This document shows, one piece after another, positions 51,578-62,707 of a stretch of 64,000 nucleotides of DNA. The stretch covers positions 62,001 through 126,000 of the forward strand of contig JBAKBP010003239.1 in NCBI GenBank assembly GCA_037953745.1, read 5' to 3'. Source of the DNA: Lithodes maja (Eukaryota; Arthropoda; Malacostraca; Decapoda; Lithodidae). The notes beneath the pieces were generated by a model that was not told the DNA's origin, did not search any database, and was given only the letters and a program-made list of their open reading frames with translations. The translations under genes and the position numbers were made by a program. Every line of letters starts with the position of its first letter. Within the stretch, counting starts at the first letter, position 1.

Positions 51578-52139
51578 AAAGGGGAGGTGTGGTGGAGTGG
51601 TCTTGCCACTGGCCTGGTAATCCAAAGGTCCCGGGTTCAAATCCCGATGTATCAATGGGAAGATATTATTGGGATGGAATTTGTGCTGTATCTGGTATCA
51701 GTGTATTACCACAAGCCCACCGAAACGTCAATAAAATACCCTCATTGTTCCCTGATTAAATAGCACTGTATGAATATTCCCATATTCAAAATATGCTATA
51801 GGGGTGCAATGCCTGGTGAGTTATCTGCTCAACAGGTGGCGTTGTGTGTGTGTAAGTGTGAGAGTCCGAGTGTAGGGGGTGAGACAGTGAAGCACGGGAA
51901 CGAGGTGGCTTCAGAGATGGGGTCGTTTCGGGCCATGAGTGAGCACCGTGCCTCATGTGAAGGCAAGATGGCAGGTGCTCGTTGTACTCTACGTGCTTCA
52001 CATGTCTCACTCCCTAGACTGGAACAAGACCTCACGGGCTTCACTGTTCATTGAAAAGCGGTGAATGTTAAGGCTCTCAGCCTATTCCCAAGAGGAAGTA
52101 AGTTGGAATATAGAAAAAAAAAATAAAAAAAAAAAAAAA
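51578..52139 (+). mobile_element. tRNA-derived SINE, copy 2
   Basis: Same as 28321-28872: A box TGGTGGAGTGG (51590-51600), B box GGTTCAAATCC (51634-51644), ~450-bp body, A-rich tail from about 52114. About seven substitutions separate the copies. A MITE is inserted directly at the end of the poly-A tail. Confidence 0.9.
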
Positions 52140-52141
52140 TA

Positions 52142-53808
52142 CAGTTGGTCCTCCGGTAACGCACACTTTGGAAATGCGGATTTGGTGGCACGCGGTACAC
52201 CCCAAATATCCAAAATGTTGCTAACACGGTCAATACTTACACTGGCGCGGGGTCCAGCTGGGCGCGAACCTTTACTCCCGACTTTCGTAATTTACCGATA
52301 CTCTTATCTCTGCAAATATATGGCCTAACCAAATGTTTATGCCTACCAGAGGTAGATATGATCGTTGCTGTGCATTGGGTGAAGACTAGAACACCCTACA
52401 TTGTGTAGTTATTGTGTGAGGTGAGAAATATAAGATGGCGAGTTAGGCGGGAATTCCGAAGTTCCGATTTTCGTCATTTACCTATGCTCATATCTCTGCA
52501 AATATATGGCCTAACCAAGTTTTTATGCATACCGGAGGTAGATATGATCGTTCCCGTGCATTGGGTGACGACTAGAACACTCCACTTTGTGTAGTTAATG
52601 TGTGAGGTGAGAATAATTACCGAAACACACTTATGTTATTGTTTGGCTGTCGAGTGAGTGTGTGTTGTCATTGTGTGGAAAACTTGGCTAGGCTATCTCG
52701 GTCGCCGAATCTTTACTCCCGACTTTCGTAATTTACCGATGCTCATATCTCTGCAAATAAATGGCCTAACCAAGTGTTTATGCCTACCAGAGGTAGATAT
52801 GATCGTTGCTGTGCATTGGGTGAAGATTAGAACTCCCTACATTGTGTAGTTATTGTGTGAGGTGAGAAATAATAAGACGGCGAGTTATGCAGGAATTCCG
52901 AAGTTACGATTTTCGCCATTTACCGATGCTCATATCTCTGCAAATAAATGGCCTAACCAAGTTGTTATGCATACCAGAGGTAGATATGGTCGTTGCTGTG
53001 CGTTGAGTGAAGAGTAGACCATTCTAAAATGTGTAGTTATTGTGTGAGGTGAGAAATATGATAGCGGGATTTCAGAGCTTTGATCGAAAAATGTCGGCTA
53101 CTGCTGTGATAACTAGCCTAGCTGCCTAGCCTAAACGAAATATTTATTCAGAGGTAAGAGTTGTTGCAATGGGCAAATCAACTCATTGCGCATGTCAAAT
53201 AACCTGTATAATTGATTTAACCCTTGTCTAGCGGGGTGTTTTGGGCTATTTTGGGCATATTCAGGCCCTCCTGAATGATCAATCAAGTATCTGCATGAAA
53301 AGAAATGTATTCAGCAAAAAACTAGGCGCTAAAAGCTTTAAAACGAGACCAGAACGAGCTACGTAGCACTCGTGGTTCTCATGCAGTGGTGCCACCAACA
53401 TGGGAGTTTAGCGTATAGCGGTATATTTTTCCCAGCTATGCTCACTACTGGCTACACTGCCGGCCTCTCGAGAACACAGGGAGCGTGAGTCAGTGGGTGG
53501 CGGTAAGCCCTGGGGTGTCGGACGTGTGGCCTGCTGCGCTCCCGGCCATTTGCACTCTATTTTAACCCTTTAAAAGCCTTAATAATGCTCCTAACTTGCT
53601 GCAAATTGGTGCACGACTTAAGTCGAGCGCTGCTCTTTAAGGGTTAATTATTATAACATAGGCTTCTATGGAGAAAAAGTGGACTTTGTGGAAATCCCCA
53701 GAACACCAAGATACCTTTAAGATGTAAACATATGGGTTCGGTAACGCGGTTTTTGGTAACACGGGAGGTTACCAGAACACATTAGCCGCGTTACCGGAGG
53801 ACCAACTG
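52142..53808. mobile_element. Pogo-like non-autonomous element, 1.67 kb, with internal repeats
   Basis: Ends CAGTTGGTCCTCCGGTAACG and (reverse complement) CAGTTGGTCCTCCGGTAACG, over 20 bp identical; TA at 52140-52141 and 53809-53810. The interior holds four copies of a segment with TTTACCGATGCTCATATCTC and GCATTGGGTGAAGA. They start near 52291, 52477, 52732 and 52918, with spacings 186, 255 and 186, i.e. a dimeric higher-order repeat. A TTAA-flanked MITE (53221-53643) is nested inside. No transposase. Confidence 0.9.
53221..53643. mobile_element. Possible piggyBac-type MITE, 423 bp
   Basis: TTAA at 53217-53220 and 53644-53647, with ends CCCTTGTCTAGCGGGG and (reverse complement) CCCTTAAAGAGCAGCG. 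Only the first five bases are inverted repeats. A CGACTTAAGTCG palindrome lies next to the right end. The G/C-rich body differs from the surrounding A/T-rich element. Weaker than the other TTAA elements. Confidence 0.5.
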
Positions 53809-54289
53809 TACCTTCATCCTCACATCTGCAATAGCTCTTGGCAAAACATGGAATGCTCAAAACAAACTGCAACTACCCTCACCTAAAGGGTACCATAAGA
53901 ACAAAACAGCAACCCCAAAACACCCCCGTCACAGTGACACAAGCATCCCACCCAAACCAAGGGACAACAGAGCAAACAGTTGCAAGCAGTGACACCCAAG
54001 GTACATCGACTGATTTTTTAGGCATGATGAGAGAAATGAGGAGCACCGTCCTCACACTAATGCGGACAGTAGAAGAACAAGGCAAATGTTCAGTGGGGAG
54101 ATTGTAGGCACCAATCGATCAGGGCTAGACCCAGGTGAGGTTATAGGCATGTGATAAAGAGTCGCTGGAACTCCTGTTTCATTTGCTTGGCCTCTCTTAC
54201 TGATTTTCTTTGTGCCTCATTTACACTGAGAGCAATCCAGCTAGCTCTCACAAACACCTCCTCCTCCTATCCACTTCACGACACTAAAC

Positions 54290-56565
54290 ATGCACACCAC
54301 ACTTCATTCCTCCACACCAAAATTAAAAAATCACAAAATGATGAATTTTAGCCCAGCCTCGGAGTCCCCAGGGGGGGGGACCATAAATGCCCCCTCACCC
54401 GACCGACCATCCCCTGATGACCCCACACAATTACCTGGACCTCGGCCTGTTACTCTTTCTATTAATTTCTGCAACATTCGCGGACTTTCCTCTAACTTTC
54501 ACTCTGTTGAGCACCATCTCTCCTCCTACAAACCTGATCTTCTCTTCCTCACCGAAACCCAGGTGTCTGTAGCAACATCCAGCAACCCCTTCTCTGTATC
54601 CTCCTACTTTCTCTATCCTAGTTTCAAAGCCAATGGCGGATGTTGTGCATATGTGCACAACAAACTCACTTGCTCTCGTGTTCCCGATTTCGACTCCTCT
54701 GAATTCTCAACTTTATAGCTCAAACTTTCCTGTCATTCTCTTAGTAAATATTTCTGTGCTGTCTATCTTTCCCCTAACTCTACCAACTTTCCTAAATTCT
54801 TTGACTATCTAAACTCTACAGTGGAACACATTCTATCCATTTCTCCTTTCTCAGAAATCTCCATCTTAGGAGATTTCAACGTTCACCACCGCCAATGGCT
54901 CTCCTCTCACACTACTGATCCACCTGGTGAACAAGCCTACGTCTTTTCTATCCTAAATGACCTAGAGCAGTTAGTTCAGCAACCCACCCGTATCCCGGAT
55001 CGCATCGGAGATCGGCCCAACATTCTTGACCTGTTTCTAACTTCTAACCCTTCTTCTTATACTGTCGATCTTTTCTCTCCTTTGGGCTCCTCCGACCATA
55101 AACTTATCTCTGTCACCTGTCCTATCTCTCCAGTACAGCCACCCGATCCTCCTAGCCGGCGGCGCTTGTGGCACTTTGGCGCTGCCGACTGGGAGGCTCT
55201 TCGGCAGTACTTCTTTGATTTCTCATGGAATGATTTCTGCTTCCATGGCCGAGGACCCTCGGAGAGTGCTGAACGCATTACCGAGGTAATCCTATCGGGC
55301 ATGGAAGCATACATTCCATTCTCTTTCTCTCAGACTAATGCTAAAAAATCTTGGTTTACTCACGCCTGTTCTACTGCTGTCCGCAATAAGGAGGAAGCAT
55401 TCAAATGGTACAGACGCCTTAAAACTCAAGACTCTCATTCTTCATATGTTTCTGCCCGGAATCAAGCCAAATCTGTTCTTCGACTTGCCAAACACTCTTT
55501 CATCAATAATAAATGCACTGAACTATCCAACTCTAGCTCTTCCCAAGCTTTCTGGCATCTAGCCAAAAACCTCTCCAACAATTTCTCTTCCTCGTCTTTC
55601 CCTCCCCTTTCCCACTCTGATGGCACAACCATCACTTCTTCCTCTGACAAAGCTAAACTCTTCGCTCAAACTTTTGCTAGAAACTCCACCTTGGATGATT
55701 CCGGTGCTATTCCTCCCTCTCCGCCCTCCTCTCTCTTACTTATGCCTAATATCCTAATCTCTTCTAAAGATGTACTTTCTACCCTCTCTGGGCTTAACAC
55801 TAATAAGGCGTACGGTCCGGACGGTGTTCCTCCTGTTGTTCTCATAAACTGTGCTTCCGTGCTGACTCCCTGCCTAGGCAAACTCTTTCGTCTCTGTCTA
55901 TCCTCTAACGTCTTCCCTTCATGCTGGAAGTTTGCTCACATTCAACCTGTCCCAAAGAAGGGTGACCGCTCTCAACCCTCCAACTATCGTCCAATTGCTC
56001 TTATCTCTTGTCTTTCTAAAGTTTTTGAAACTATTCTTGCTTCCAAATTTCTTAAGCATTTCTCTTCTCATAATCTGCTCTCAGATCGCCAGTATGGCTT
56101 CCTTAAGGGTCGCTCTACTGGTGATCTTCTTTCATATCTTACTAACTCTTGGTCATCCTCCTTTCGGGACTTCGGTGAGACTTTTTCTATTGCACTAGAC
56201 ATATCGAAAGCCTTCGATAGAGTCTGGCATAAATCTTTAATTTCTAAACTACCCTCCTTCGGTTTCTATCCCACCATCTGTGCCTTTGTCTCTAATTTCC
56301 TTTCCGGCCGTTCCATAGCTGCGGTTGTGGACGGCCATTGTTCACTTCCTCACCCTATAAACTCCGGTGTTCCTCAGGGCTCTGTCCTATCTCCTATTCT
56401 CTTTCTAATTTTTATAAATGATCTCCTTAACTGTACCTTAATTCCCATCCATTCATACGCAGACGACTCAACCTTACACTACTCCATTAGTTTTTCAGAA
56501 CGCCCCAGCCAGCAATCCCTCAACGACAAACGTAATGAAGCCATAGAACTCTTAAATTCTGATCT
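54290..56565 (+). pseudogene. LINE ORF2: endonuclease and RT, one stop codon
   Basis: The APE endonuclease starts FCNIRGLSSNFHSVEHHLSS, LLFLTETQVS; an in-frame TAG at 54717-54719 follows. The same frame reopens with LKLSCHS and continues with ILGDFNVHHRQW and GSSDHKLISV. The RT has NKAYGPDGVPPVVLINC, PVPKKGDRSQPSNYRPIALI and QYGFLKGRSTGD. Motif A is ALDISKAFDRVWHKSL, motif B SGVPQGSVLSPILFLIFIND and motif C SYADDSTLHYS. The reading frame ends at the retroposed insert in NSDLN and resumes at 57369 with TISNWGRENLVNF. Apart from the stop and the insert it is intact. Confidence 0.92.
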
Positions 56566-57368
56566 AAATCTATCTATCTATCTATATGCTCAGGCCCAAT
56601 CCCCATTTTGGGGGTAGCCGACTCAAGACAGAGCAAGAACAGGGAAAACACAAAAACAACATAAAACAAAAAATAAACACAGATAAAAAACACAAACTCA
56701 CACACATCCAGGTCACCCAGGAGAAGACCCAGAGACCAGGGTTACCAAGGTCGCTCCAGCACTCCCCCGGCCCCTGACCACCCGGAGAGGTTCCGATCTC
56801 GGCAGGCAGACATGCAGCGGAGCCAAAGCCACAAGCCCTCCCACCACACTTCCAGGCACACCCTTCATATTAATCGTCCCCCCGGGCCAGGCGCCTGATG
56901 GACTATTATCTAGTCGAACTTGCGTCCGACCCCTTACTCCAAATGACCACGTGTTCACTCAACTATTCACAGGCATTCTCCATTCACTCCTGTCCACCAC
57001 CACTTCCCCTGCCTGATCTATAGTCATTCCTCTATCATCCAAAGCCTTTCTTACACAGTCTCTCCATCTCAATGGGGGTCTTCCTGCCCTTCTATCTCCC
57101 CTTGTACCTGACTCACATATTCTCTTTGTAAGCCTTTCATCTCCCATTCGTTCAACATGACCATACCAGCTCAGCACCCTTCTGTCCACTCTGGCTGACA
57201 AATGTTCCTGCTGCCCCACTCTCCTACGTATCTCTTCATTCCTCAATCTGTCTCTACGAGTAACTCCACACATACTCCTCAAGCAGCTCATCTCCATCAC
57301 ATCCAGCCCTCTTTTCTCCTTTTTCTTCAGAGCCCATGTCTCAGCCCCATACATCACTGTTGGCATGA
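56566..57368 (-). mobile_element. RTE-like LINE 3' end inserted in the Jockey-type ORF2
   Basis: A (TCTA)n tract at 56568-56583 is the 3' tail of a minus-strand copy. The element continues TATGCTCAGGCCCAATCCCC, as at 18514. TGATCTAAAT occurs at both ends (56559-56568 and 57366-57375) and is the target duplication. About 800 bp, 5'-truncated. Confidence 0.93.
56959..57366 (-). pseudogene. RTE-like LINE ORF2 C-terminal domain
   Basis: A 135-codon open frame: MYGAETWALKKKEKRGLDVM, CLRSMCGVTRRDRLRNEEIR, RRVLSWYGHVERMGDERLTK, GRPPLRWRDCVRKAL, ending MPVNS-stop. YGAETW, CLR, WYGHV.RM and GRPP.RW are the conserved landmarks of the post-RT domain of RTE-like LINEs. The RT itself is not included. Confidence 0.88.
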
Positions 57369-58107
57369 TCTAAATACTATTTCCAATTGGGGCAGAGAAA
57401 ACCTTGTTAACTTTAATGCTTCCAAAACCCAATTTCTCCATCTATCTACCCGTCAGGATCTCCCAGCGGACTATCCCTTATTCTTCAACAATACAAAAAT
57501 CAACCCTTCATCTTCTCTCAATATTCTTGGTGTCTCTTTTTCTTCTGCTCTCATTTGGAAGGACCATATTACCAGTCTTGCTAAGGCAGCCTCCCAGAAG
57601 CTGGGTGTGCTCAACCGCCTTAGGGGGTTCTTTTCCCCTGCACAGCTTCTTGCTCTGTACAGGGGCATAGTGCACCCTTGTATTGAGTATTGTTCACATG
57701 TGTGGGGAGGTTCCTCTCACACCGCTCTCCTAGACAAAGTTGAAAGGAAGGCCTTTCGTATCATTAACTCCCGTCCACTCACCAACTCTCTGCAATCTCT
57801 CTCTCTCCGCCGCAATGTTGCATCTCTCTCGCTATTCTATCGCTACTATAATAATCAGTGTTCCTCAGAGCTATCCCAGTGCATACCACCTCCTTTACGT
57901 AGGGCACGTGGTACCCGTCTTGCAACTCAATCCCACCCCTACTCTGTGCAACTCTCCAACCCAAGAGTGAAACGTTACTCTCAAACTTTCTTCTACTCAA
58001 CATCTGAGCTCTGGAACTCTCTCCCAGAATCAGTCTTTCCCTCTTCCTATGACTTAAATTGCTTCAAACTCCGTGTGTCCAGGCATTTTGGCTCGAACGT
58101 CCCTTGA
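57369..58107 (+). pseudogene. LINE ORF2, C-terminal segment after the insert
   Basis: Continues ORF2 with TISNWGRENLVNFNASKTQF, then LNILGVSFSSALIWKDHITS, YRGIVHPCIEYCSHVWGGSS, KVERKAFRIINSRPLTNSLQ and ELWNSLPESVFP, ending FGSNVP-stop at 58107. This is the RT thumb and C-terminal region of the family; copy 2 repeats it at 63180-63910. Confidence 0.92.
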
Positions 58108-58210
58108 TTTTGGCCCTGTCACTCTTTCAACTATGGGGGAGGCACTCGCTATAGGCAGTTATGCCTTTTGCCTCCCTCAATCACATAGAAAAAAAAAAAA
58201 AAAAAAAAAA

Positions 58211-58505
58211 TGGATGACAAACTTATCAACAAGTCTACCTCATGTGCCTCAAAGCCCGCTCCCAGTACAGATGCAGGTAGCTCCAACACACCAGCCCCAG
58301 TACCAGTCCACATGACCCCTTGGCTATCTCACACAAACCCTCAAGCCCAAAGAAGCTATTAGAAAGCATCTCCCCCTTCCAACTATCGTCCAATTGCTCT
58401 CATCTCTTGTATCTCTAAAGTTTTTCAAACTATTCTTGCTTCCAAATTTCTTAAGCATTTCTCTTCTCATAATCTGCTCTCAGATCGCCAGTATGGCTTC
58501 CTTAA
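58211..58505 (+). pseudogene. LINE copy 2, 5' piece with internal deletion
   Basis: Directly after the poly-A of copy 1. MDDKLINKSTSCASKPAPST begins an ORF1-like frame, ending at TAG near 58361. It jumps to the RT finger segment SNYRPIALISCISKVF and FLKHFSSHNLLSDRQYGFL. The endonuclease and the first part of the RT are deleted. It is cut at CCTTAA by the piggyBac; the sequence resumes at 62727. Confidence 0.85.
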
Positions 58506-58899
58506 CCCTCCAACCCCGGCTAGGGAATATCGTAACTGTACTCTGTGTCCGGGGGTTTTCAGGAATTTTGGTCCAAGTTGATTCACATGTTACTCCTGAA
58601 ATACATTACACAAAGTTATAAAAAAAACAGAAAAATGTTGCACAAACCTTCATGTGTAGAATGCCGTTGAGTAGAGGTCTCTAGCCCAAGTGATTGCATA
58701 ATGGTGAGCGCGGGAAGTGGAGTGATTTTTATGCGTGAAAATCATCCCGCGTTCGGATGCGTCGCCTTGGCCCAGGCCCCGGCTCGTCGCGCCAAACTTT
58801 TTACCTCCCGGAGGCGATTTTATGTATTGATAGTGATGTTATTATAGTTATTTGGAGTCCAATTATATAAAATATGTGTATTAGGCTATCATTGTCACT

Positions 58900-59400
58900 A
58901 ATATTTCCCATTTTCACTCGATACCGTAGTTTTTATGAGTAATTGAGGTAGGTTATTGTTATATTAGGCACTGATTATTCGTTATCACAGGTGTTTATTA
59001 TACTTTGGCCATCTAATATTAGTTCGTGTGTCACTTTCACTTTGGTAAATATGCTTGAGAGAGTGTCACTTTCACTGATAATGCTCATTTTCACTTGATA
59101 CGGTACATTTTATTAGTAATTGAGGTAGGTTATTGTTATATTAGGCACTGATTATTCGTTATCACAGGTGTTTATTATACTTTGGCCATCTAATATTAGT
59201 TCGTGTGTCACTTTCACTTTGGTAAATATGCTTGAGAGAGTGTCACTTTCACTGATAATGCTCATTTTCACTTGATACGGTACATTTTATTAGTAATTGA
59301 GGTAGGTTATTGTTATATTAGGCACTGATTATTCGTTATCACAGGTGTTTATTATACTTTGGCCATCTAATATTATGTCATGTGTCACTTTCACTTAGTT
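58900..59400. repeat. Subterminal ~178-bp repeats of piggyBac 4, 3 units
   Basis: Units centred on TGAGGTAGGTTATTGTTATA near 58943, 59121 and 59299, each with TATTCGTTATCACAGGTGTT and GTGTCACTTTCACTT. Confidence 0.93.
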
Positions 59401-59577
59401 ATATGCTTTGTAAACGTTTTATATACAATTTATTGTGTCTTTTTTCACTTATTTATATATGTTTTCATAATACATGACTTTTTTTTATCACAATACACCT
59501 GTACATTGTTTTATTTCCACTTGTTGCCTATATACATACATATTGTCAGTCTTTGGTACTTTCACTATGATTATTAG

Positions 59578-62529
59578 TTAGTACTCCTGCTTGCTGTGGT
59601 ATTCAGCAAAGCACGGTATAGCACATAGTGACAGCCGGCACTCCACACACTGCATGGTGGTCTTTTTCTGCTTCCTCGACCTCACCTGGCTGTTCCAGCA
59701 GACATGGCACCGCCTTCTGCTAATGGTGACTCCATCTCGTTCCAGAGGCAGGTAACCGAGCTTGTGCACATTTACAAACTGTGCACACTGCATGCGGTCC
59801 TGAACGGGGTGCCCAGGTTGTGCCACTGCCCTCTGTGGCATAGCATACCTGTCCAGGAGCTCCACCAACACCTGTTTTTGGAACCTCCGCAGGCTACTGA
59901 ACTTCCTGGGTGTGCGCGGATTCCGAAGCCTGTAGATATTATAGGCATTCAGCATTGACATGTCCACCATGTGCAGAAAGAACTTTTTGTACCATCTGCA
60001 CGAGGTACGCAGACAGTCGATGAAGCCTATCTGCATGTCGGACTTGTCCACCAGCCTCATATTTATGTTGTAGTCAATTACAGCATCGGGCTTGGTCACC
60101 CTGACTTGGGTGCGGCGATCCACCTTGCCAGTCTCAACCATTTCCCCCTTGTGGACGGTGCTCAGGAGGTTGACCTTCCGCTGGTCGTGCCAGTGGATAG
60201 CCAGAATGGGTCCCGACTTCTTCTTGAAGACATCGCCTTTCTTTGTTTTAGGAGGGAAACTTGGCATGCCCTTCCTTTTTGCTCTAACTGTGCCTACAGT
60301 CCCCGTCTGGCGCTCATGGAGGTACTTTGAGAGAGTGGGGGACGTGTAGTAGTTGTCCGTGTAGAGGACGTGATTCTTTTGGAAGTACCGGTTCATCATG
60401 GCTTGAACCACTGCTCCGCCAAAGCCAATGAGGGGGTCTATTGCCACGTCCCCTTCCTTCCCGCTGTAGACCAGGAAGTCCAGGACATAGCCAGTTTGGC
60501 AATCGCACAGCACAAAGAACTTTATACCAAAGCGATGTCTCTTTGAGGGGATGTACTGCCTGAAGCTCAGCTTTCCCCGGAACAGCACAAGAGACTCGTC
60601 AATACAGACGTTGCAGAAGGGCATGAAGTAGGACGTGAAACGTTCTCTCATCATCTCATACAACGTCCTAATCTTCCACAGTTTGTCAGGGAGATGCATG
60701 TCGGTGTTGGTGACAAGATGGAGCGCTCCTAGGATGTCGAGGTACCGGTCCCGAGAGATGTATTTCCCGAAGGCAGGGGTGGATATTAGATCTTTGGTGA
60801 TCCAATAGTCAGCCAACCTGTGCTTCTTCACATGAGGCATTAGCATGGTGATTGCCAGGAACACCATGAACTCGGGATGAGTCACTGGGGTCCACCGCTT
60901 CATGTGGCCCTTGGTCACCTTGCCAAAAAAGTTAACCTGGACTTGGTAGTGCTTATTTGTCTCTTTTATGACAAAGTCAGTAACCTCCTTATCAAAAAAT
61001 GCCTCAAAAAGCTCATGTGGTCGAGCATTGGGGCCTGCAGGAAAACTTGGGGTAACTCCTGGAGCATCCTGTACCTCATCAAAAGGGGTTACATCAGGGT
61101 CAATGACTTCATCAGCAGCCACATCCTGCCAGTTGAAAATATAAAATCCGTCCTTCTGGCGACGCTGACGAGGAGCTACAGCGGGGGCAGCACGCCCACG
61201 AACTTTGGCGGCGCGAACCCTAGGGCGGCCAGGAGCGCGACGGCGCCCAGGCCCAGCCCGGCGGCCAGCCAGGCGGCCAGGGCGGCCAGGAGCACGACGG
61301 CCCTGGGCAAAGCGTCTGGGTTGAGGGTCGTCGATGTCCATAAATTCGTCATCGTCGTTGTCGTCAGAGCCGTCATCTTGCCCTGACGGTGGACCCAGGT
61401 AATCATGGCCAGAGTCGTCTGTGAGGTGCCCTTCATCTTCAGAGCCCCCCTCATAATCTCGCGGGGAACGAATGATGCGTGGGCGGCGTGTAGGTCGGCG
61501 AGGTGGGGAAGGAGTGGGAGGTGAGGCTCTGTCATCTTCATGCAGAGGTTCGGGGCTCCTTGGCCTACGACGAGTCGTAGACAGCACTGGTTCAGTGTCT
61601 GTAGGTGCAGGTATGGATGCGAGGTCGAAAACATCATGAGGAACCTCTGTTGTAGGCTGGAGAGGTGGGGTGGACCCTGGGGAAACTTGCGGGGGCGTAT
61701 GGCTGGGAGCGGCAGGGGTGGAAGCCGCAGGGGTGGAAGCCGCGGGAGCCTCGAACAAAGAGCGCCTACTTGTAGCTCCTTTTTTAACATATTTTCTCCC
61801 TTTTCCCTTTTCTTTAGTAGTATGTCTCCTCTCGGGGGAAATAGGGGGTAAATAGGCCGAAAGTGGGGGTTCCTCAACCCTAGGCAGTGCTGGTGGTGGT
61901 GGGGAAGAATGGCGGGAGCCTGGGGCAACTTGGGTGGCGTGGGTAGATAAGGAAGACAATGGCGGGTCAACCTCGGCCTCACGCGCAGCCTCACTGGCAC
62001 CCTCACGCACTGCTCCCTCACCAAGTTTTAGGGCCTCTTTCCTGGCTGCCGCGGCCGCCTTCTTGAGAACTTGCTTCTTATAGAAACGTATCTTGAATGG
62101 GGATTTAGCTGGCGAAGGGCTAGGTGTCGTGTCACTCAACCTAAACTTGGCAGTCGACCTAGTGCTGTCCCATTCGCTCACTCTCACTACACTCTCATCA
62201 CCTTGCACAACTATATCACGTTCAGTACTATCATCACTTTCATCGTCATGCTCAAATCCAATAAAAAGCGCGTCTCTTTCATGGATTTCGTCTAGATCGT
62301 CAAAATCTTCACTATAGTGAGACTGATAAGACTCGGAGCTATCACTGGCCAAGTCATCAACACTATTTTTGCCTTCACCACGTTCATAACTCCTCAAAGC
62401 TATTTCAATACCTCCGGGAGTCAACGCATCTTGTACGTGCCTTTGCGTTAGGGCGCGACGAACATGAGGAGGCGTCGAAGGGAGCGTAGAATCGGACACA
62501 AGGGAATCACTTTTTGGGCTAGTATCCAT
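59578..62529 (-). CDS. piggyBac transposase, 983 aa, intact
   Basis: The start is ATG 62529 (MDTSPKSDSLVSDS), shared with the deleted relative; an in-frame ATG 30 nt upstream is not conserved. Layout: N-terminal LTPGGIEIALRSYERGEG, acidic Ser/Asp region, FRLSDTTPSPSP, a Lys/Ala helix, a proline-rich linker and a Gly-Arg-Pro/AT-hook-like patch (PGRPGRLAGRRAG, APGRPRVRAAKV). The TTAA-specific DDD core follows, and then a C-terminal finger (CHVCWNS, CVECRLSLC, PCF, YH). Counting from the upstream ATG at 62559, the catalytic Asp candidates are D654 (CIDESLVLFRGK), D735 (YTDNYYTSPTL) and D838 (RLVDKSDMQ). That is D644, D725 and D828 from the chosen start. It differs clearly from elements 1/2 in the N-terminal half but is close in the core. 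Confidence 0.96.
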   Translation of the reverse strand: MDTSPKSDSLVSDSTLPSTPPHVRRALTQRHVQDALTPGGIEIALRSYERGEGKNSVDDLASDSSESYQSHYSEDFDDLDEIHERDALFIGFEHDDESDDSTERDIVVQGDESVVRVSEWDSTRSTAKFRLSDTTPSPSPAKSPFKIRFYKKQVLKKAAAAARKEALKLGEGAVREGASEAAREAEVDPPLSSLSTHATQVAPGSRHSSPPPPALPRVEEPPLSAYLPPISPERRHTTKEKGKGRKYVKKGATSRRSLFEAPAASTPAASTPAAPSHTPPQVSPGSTPPLQPTTEVPHDVFDLASIPAPTDTEPVLSTTRRRPRSPEPLHEDDRASPPTPSPPRRPTRRPRIIRSPRDYEGGSEDEGHLTDDSGHDYLGPPSGQDDGSDDNDDDEFMDIDDPQPRRFAQGRRAPGRPGRLAGRRAGPGRRRAPGRPRVRAAKVRGRAAPAVAPRQRRQKDGFYIFNWQDVAADEVIDPDVTPFDEVQDAPGVTPSFPAGPNARPHELFEAFFDKEVTDFVIKETNKHYQVQVNFFGKVTKGHMKRWTPVTHPEFMVFLAITMLMPHVKKHRLADYWITKDLISTPAFGKYISRDRYLDILGALHLVTNTDMHLPDKLWKIRTLYEMMRERFTSYFMPFCNVCIDESLVLFRGKLSFRQYIPSKRHRFGIKFFVLCDCQTGYVLDFLVYSGKEGDVAIDPLIGFGGAVVQAMMNRYFQKNHVLYTDNYYTSPTLSKYLHERQTGTVGTVRAKRKGMPSFPPKTKKGDVFKKKSGPILAIHWHDQRKVNLLSTVHKGEMVETGKVDRRTQVRVTKPDAVIDYNINMRLVDKSDMQIGFIDCLRTSCRWYKKFFLHMVDMSMLNAYNIYRLRNPRTPRKFSSLRRFQKQVLVELLDRYAMPQRAVAQPGHPVQDRMQCAQFVNVHKLGYLPLERDGVTISRRRCHVCWNSQVRSRKQKKTTMQCVECRLSLCAIPCFAEYHSKQEY

Positions 62530-62645
62530 GTTGGCGGCAGGGTAGAGACTGGCGTACATGCTGTCTGGTGGCGTCGCCTAGCGACGCCTGGTGACCACGG
62601 AGCGAAATTTTTACGCGCGCCATTCGAAAGCACACACGCAAGCAA

Positions 62646-62707
62646 TGGTACAGTGTTGTACCACCCGGGTTCCTCGGGTCAAACCAAAATGGTATACACG
62701 TGTACCA
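62646..62707 (-). promoter_or_regulatory. Doublet of palindromic motif at the piggyBac 4 end
   Basis: TGGTACAGTGTTGTACCA (62646-62663) and TGGTATACACGTGTACCA (62690-62707), 44 bp apart, each adjacent to a CCCGGG. Same motif as the 21622 element and MITE 2. Confidence 0.65.

Larger units (their letters stand above)
53811..58210 (+). mobile_element. Jockey-superfamily LINE copy 1, with one nested retrocopy
   Basis: Starts directly at the TA of the preceding MITE. It contains the end of ORF1 (53838-54107, with TSTDFLGMMREMRSTVLTLM), ORF2 from 54290, a short 3' UTR and a poly-A tail at 58188-58210. An RTE-like 3' end is inserted at 56566-57368. A second copy of the same family follows immediately at 58211. 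Confidence 0.88.
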
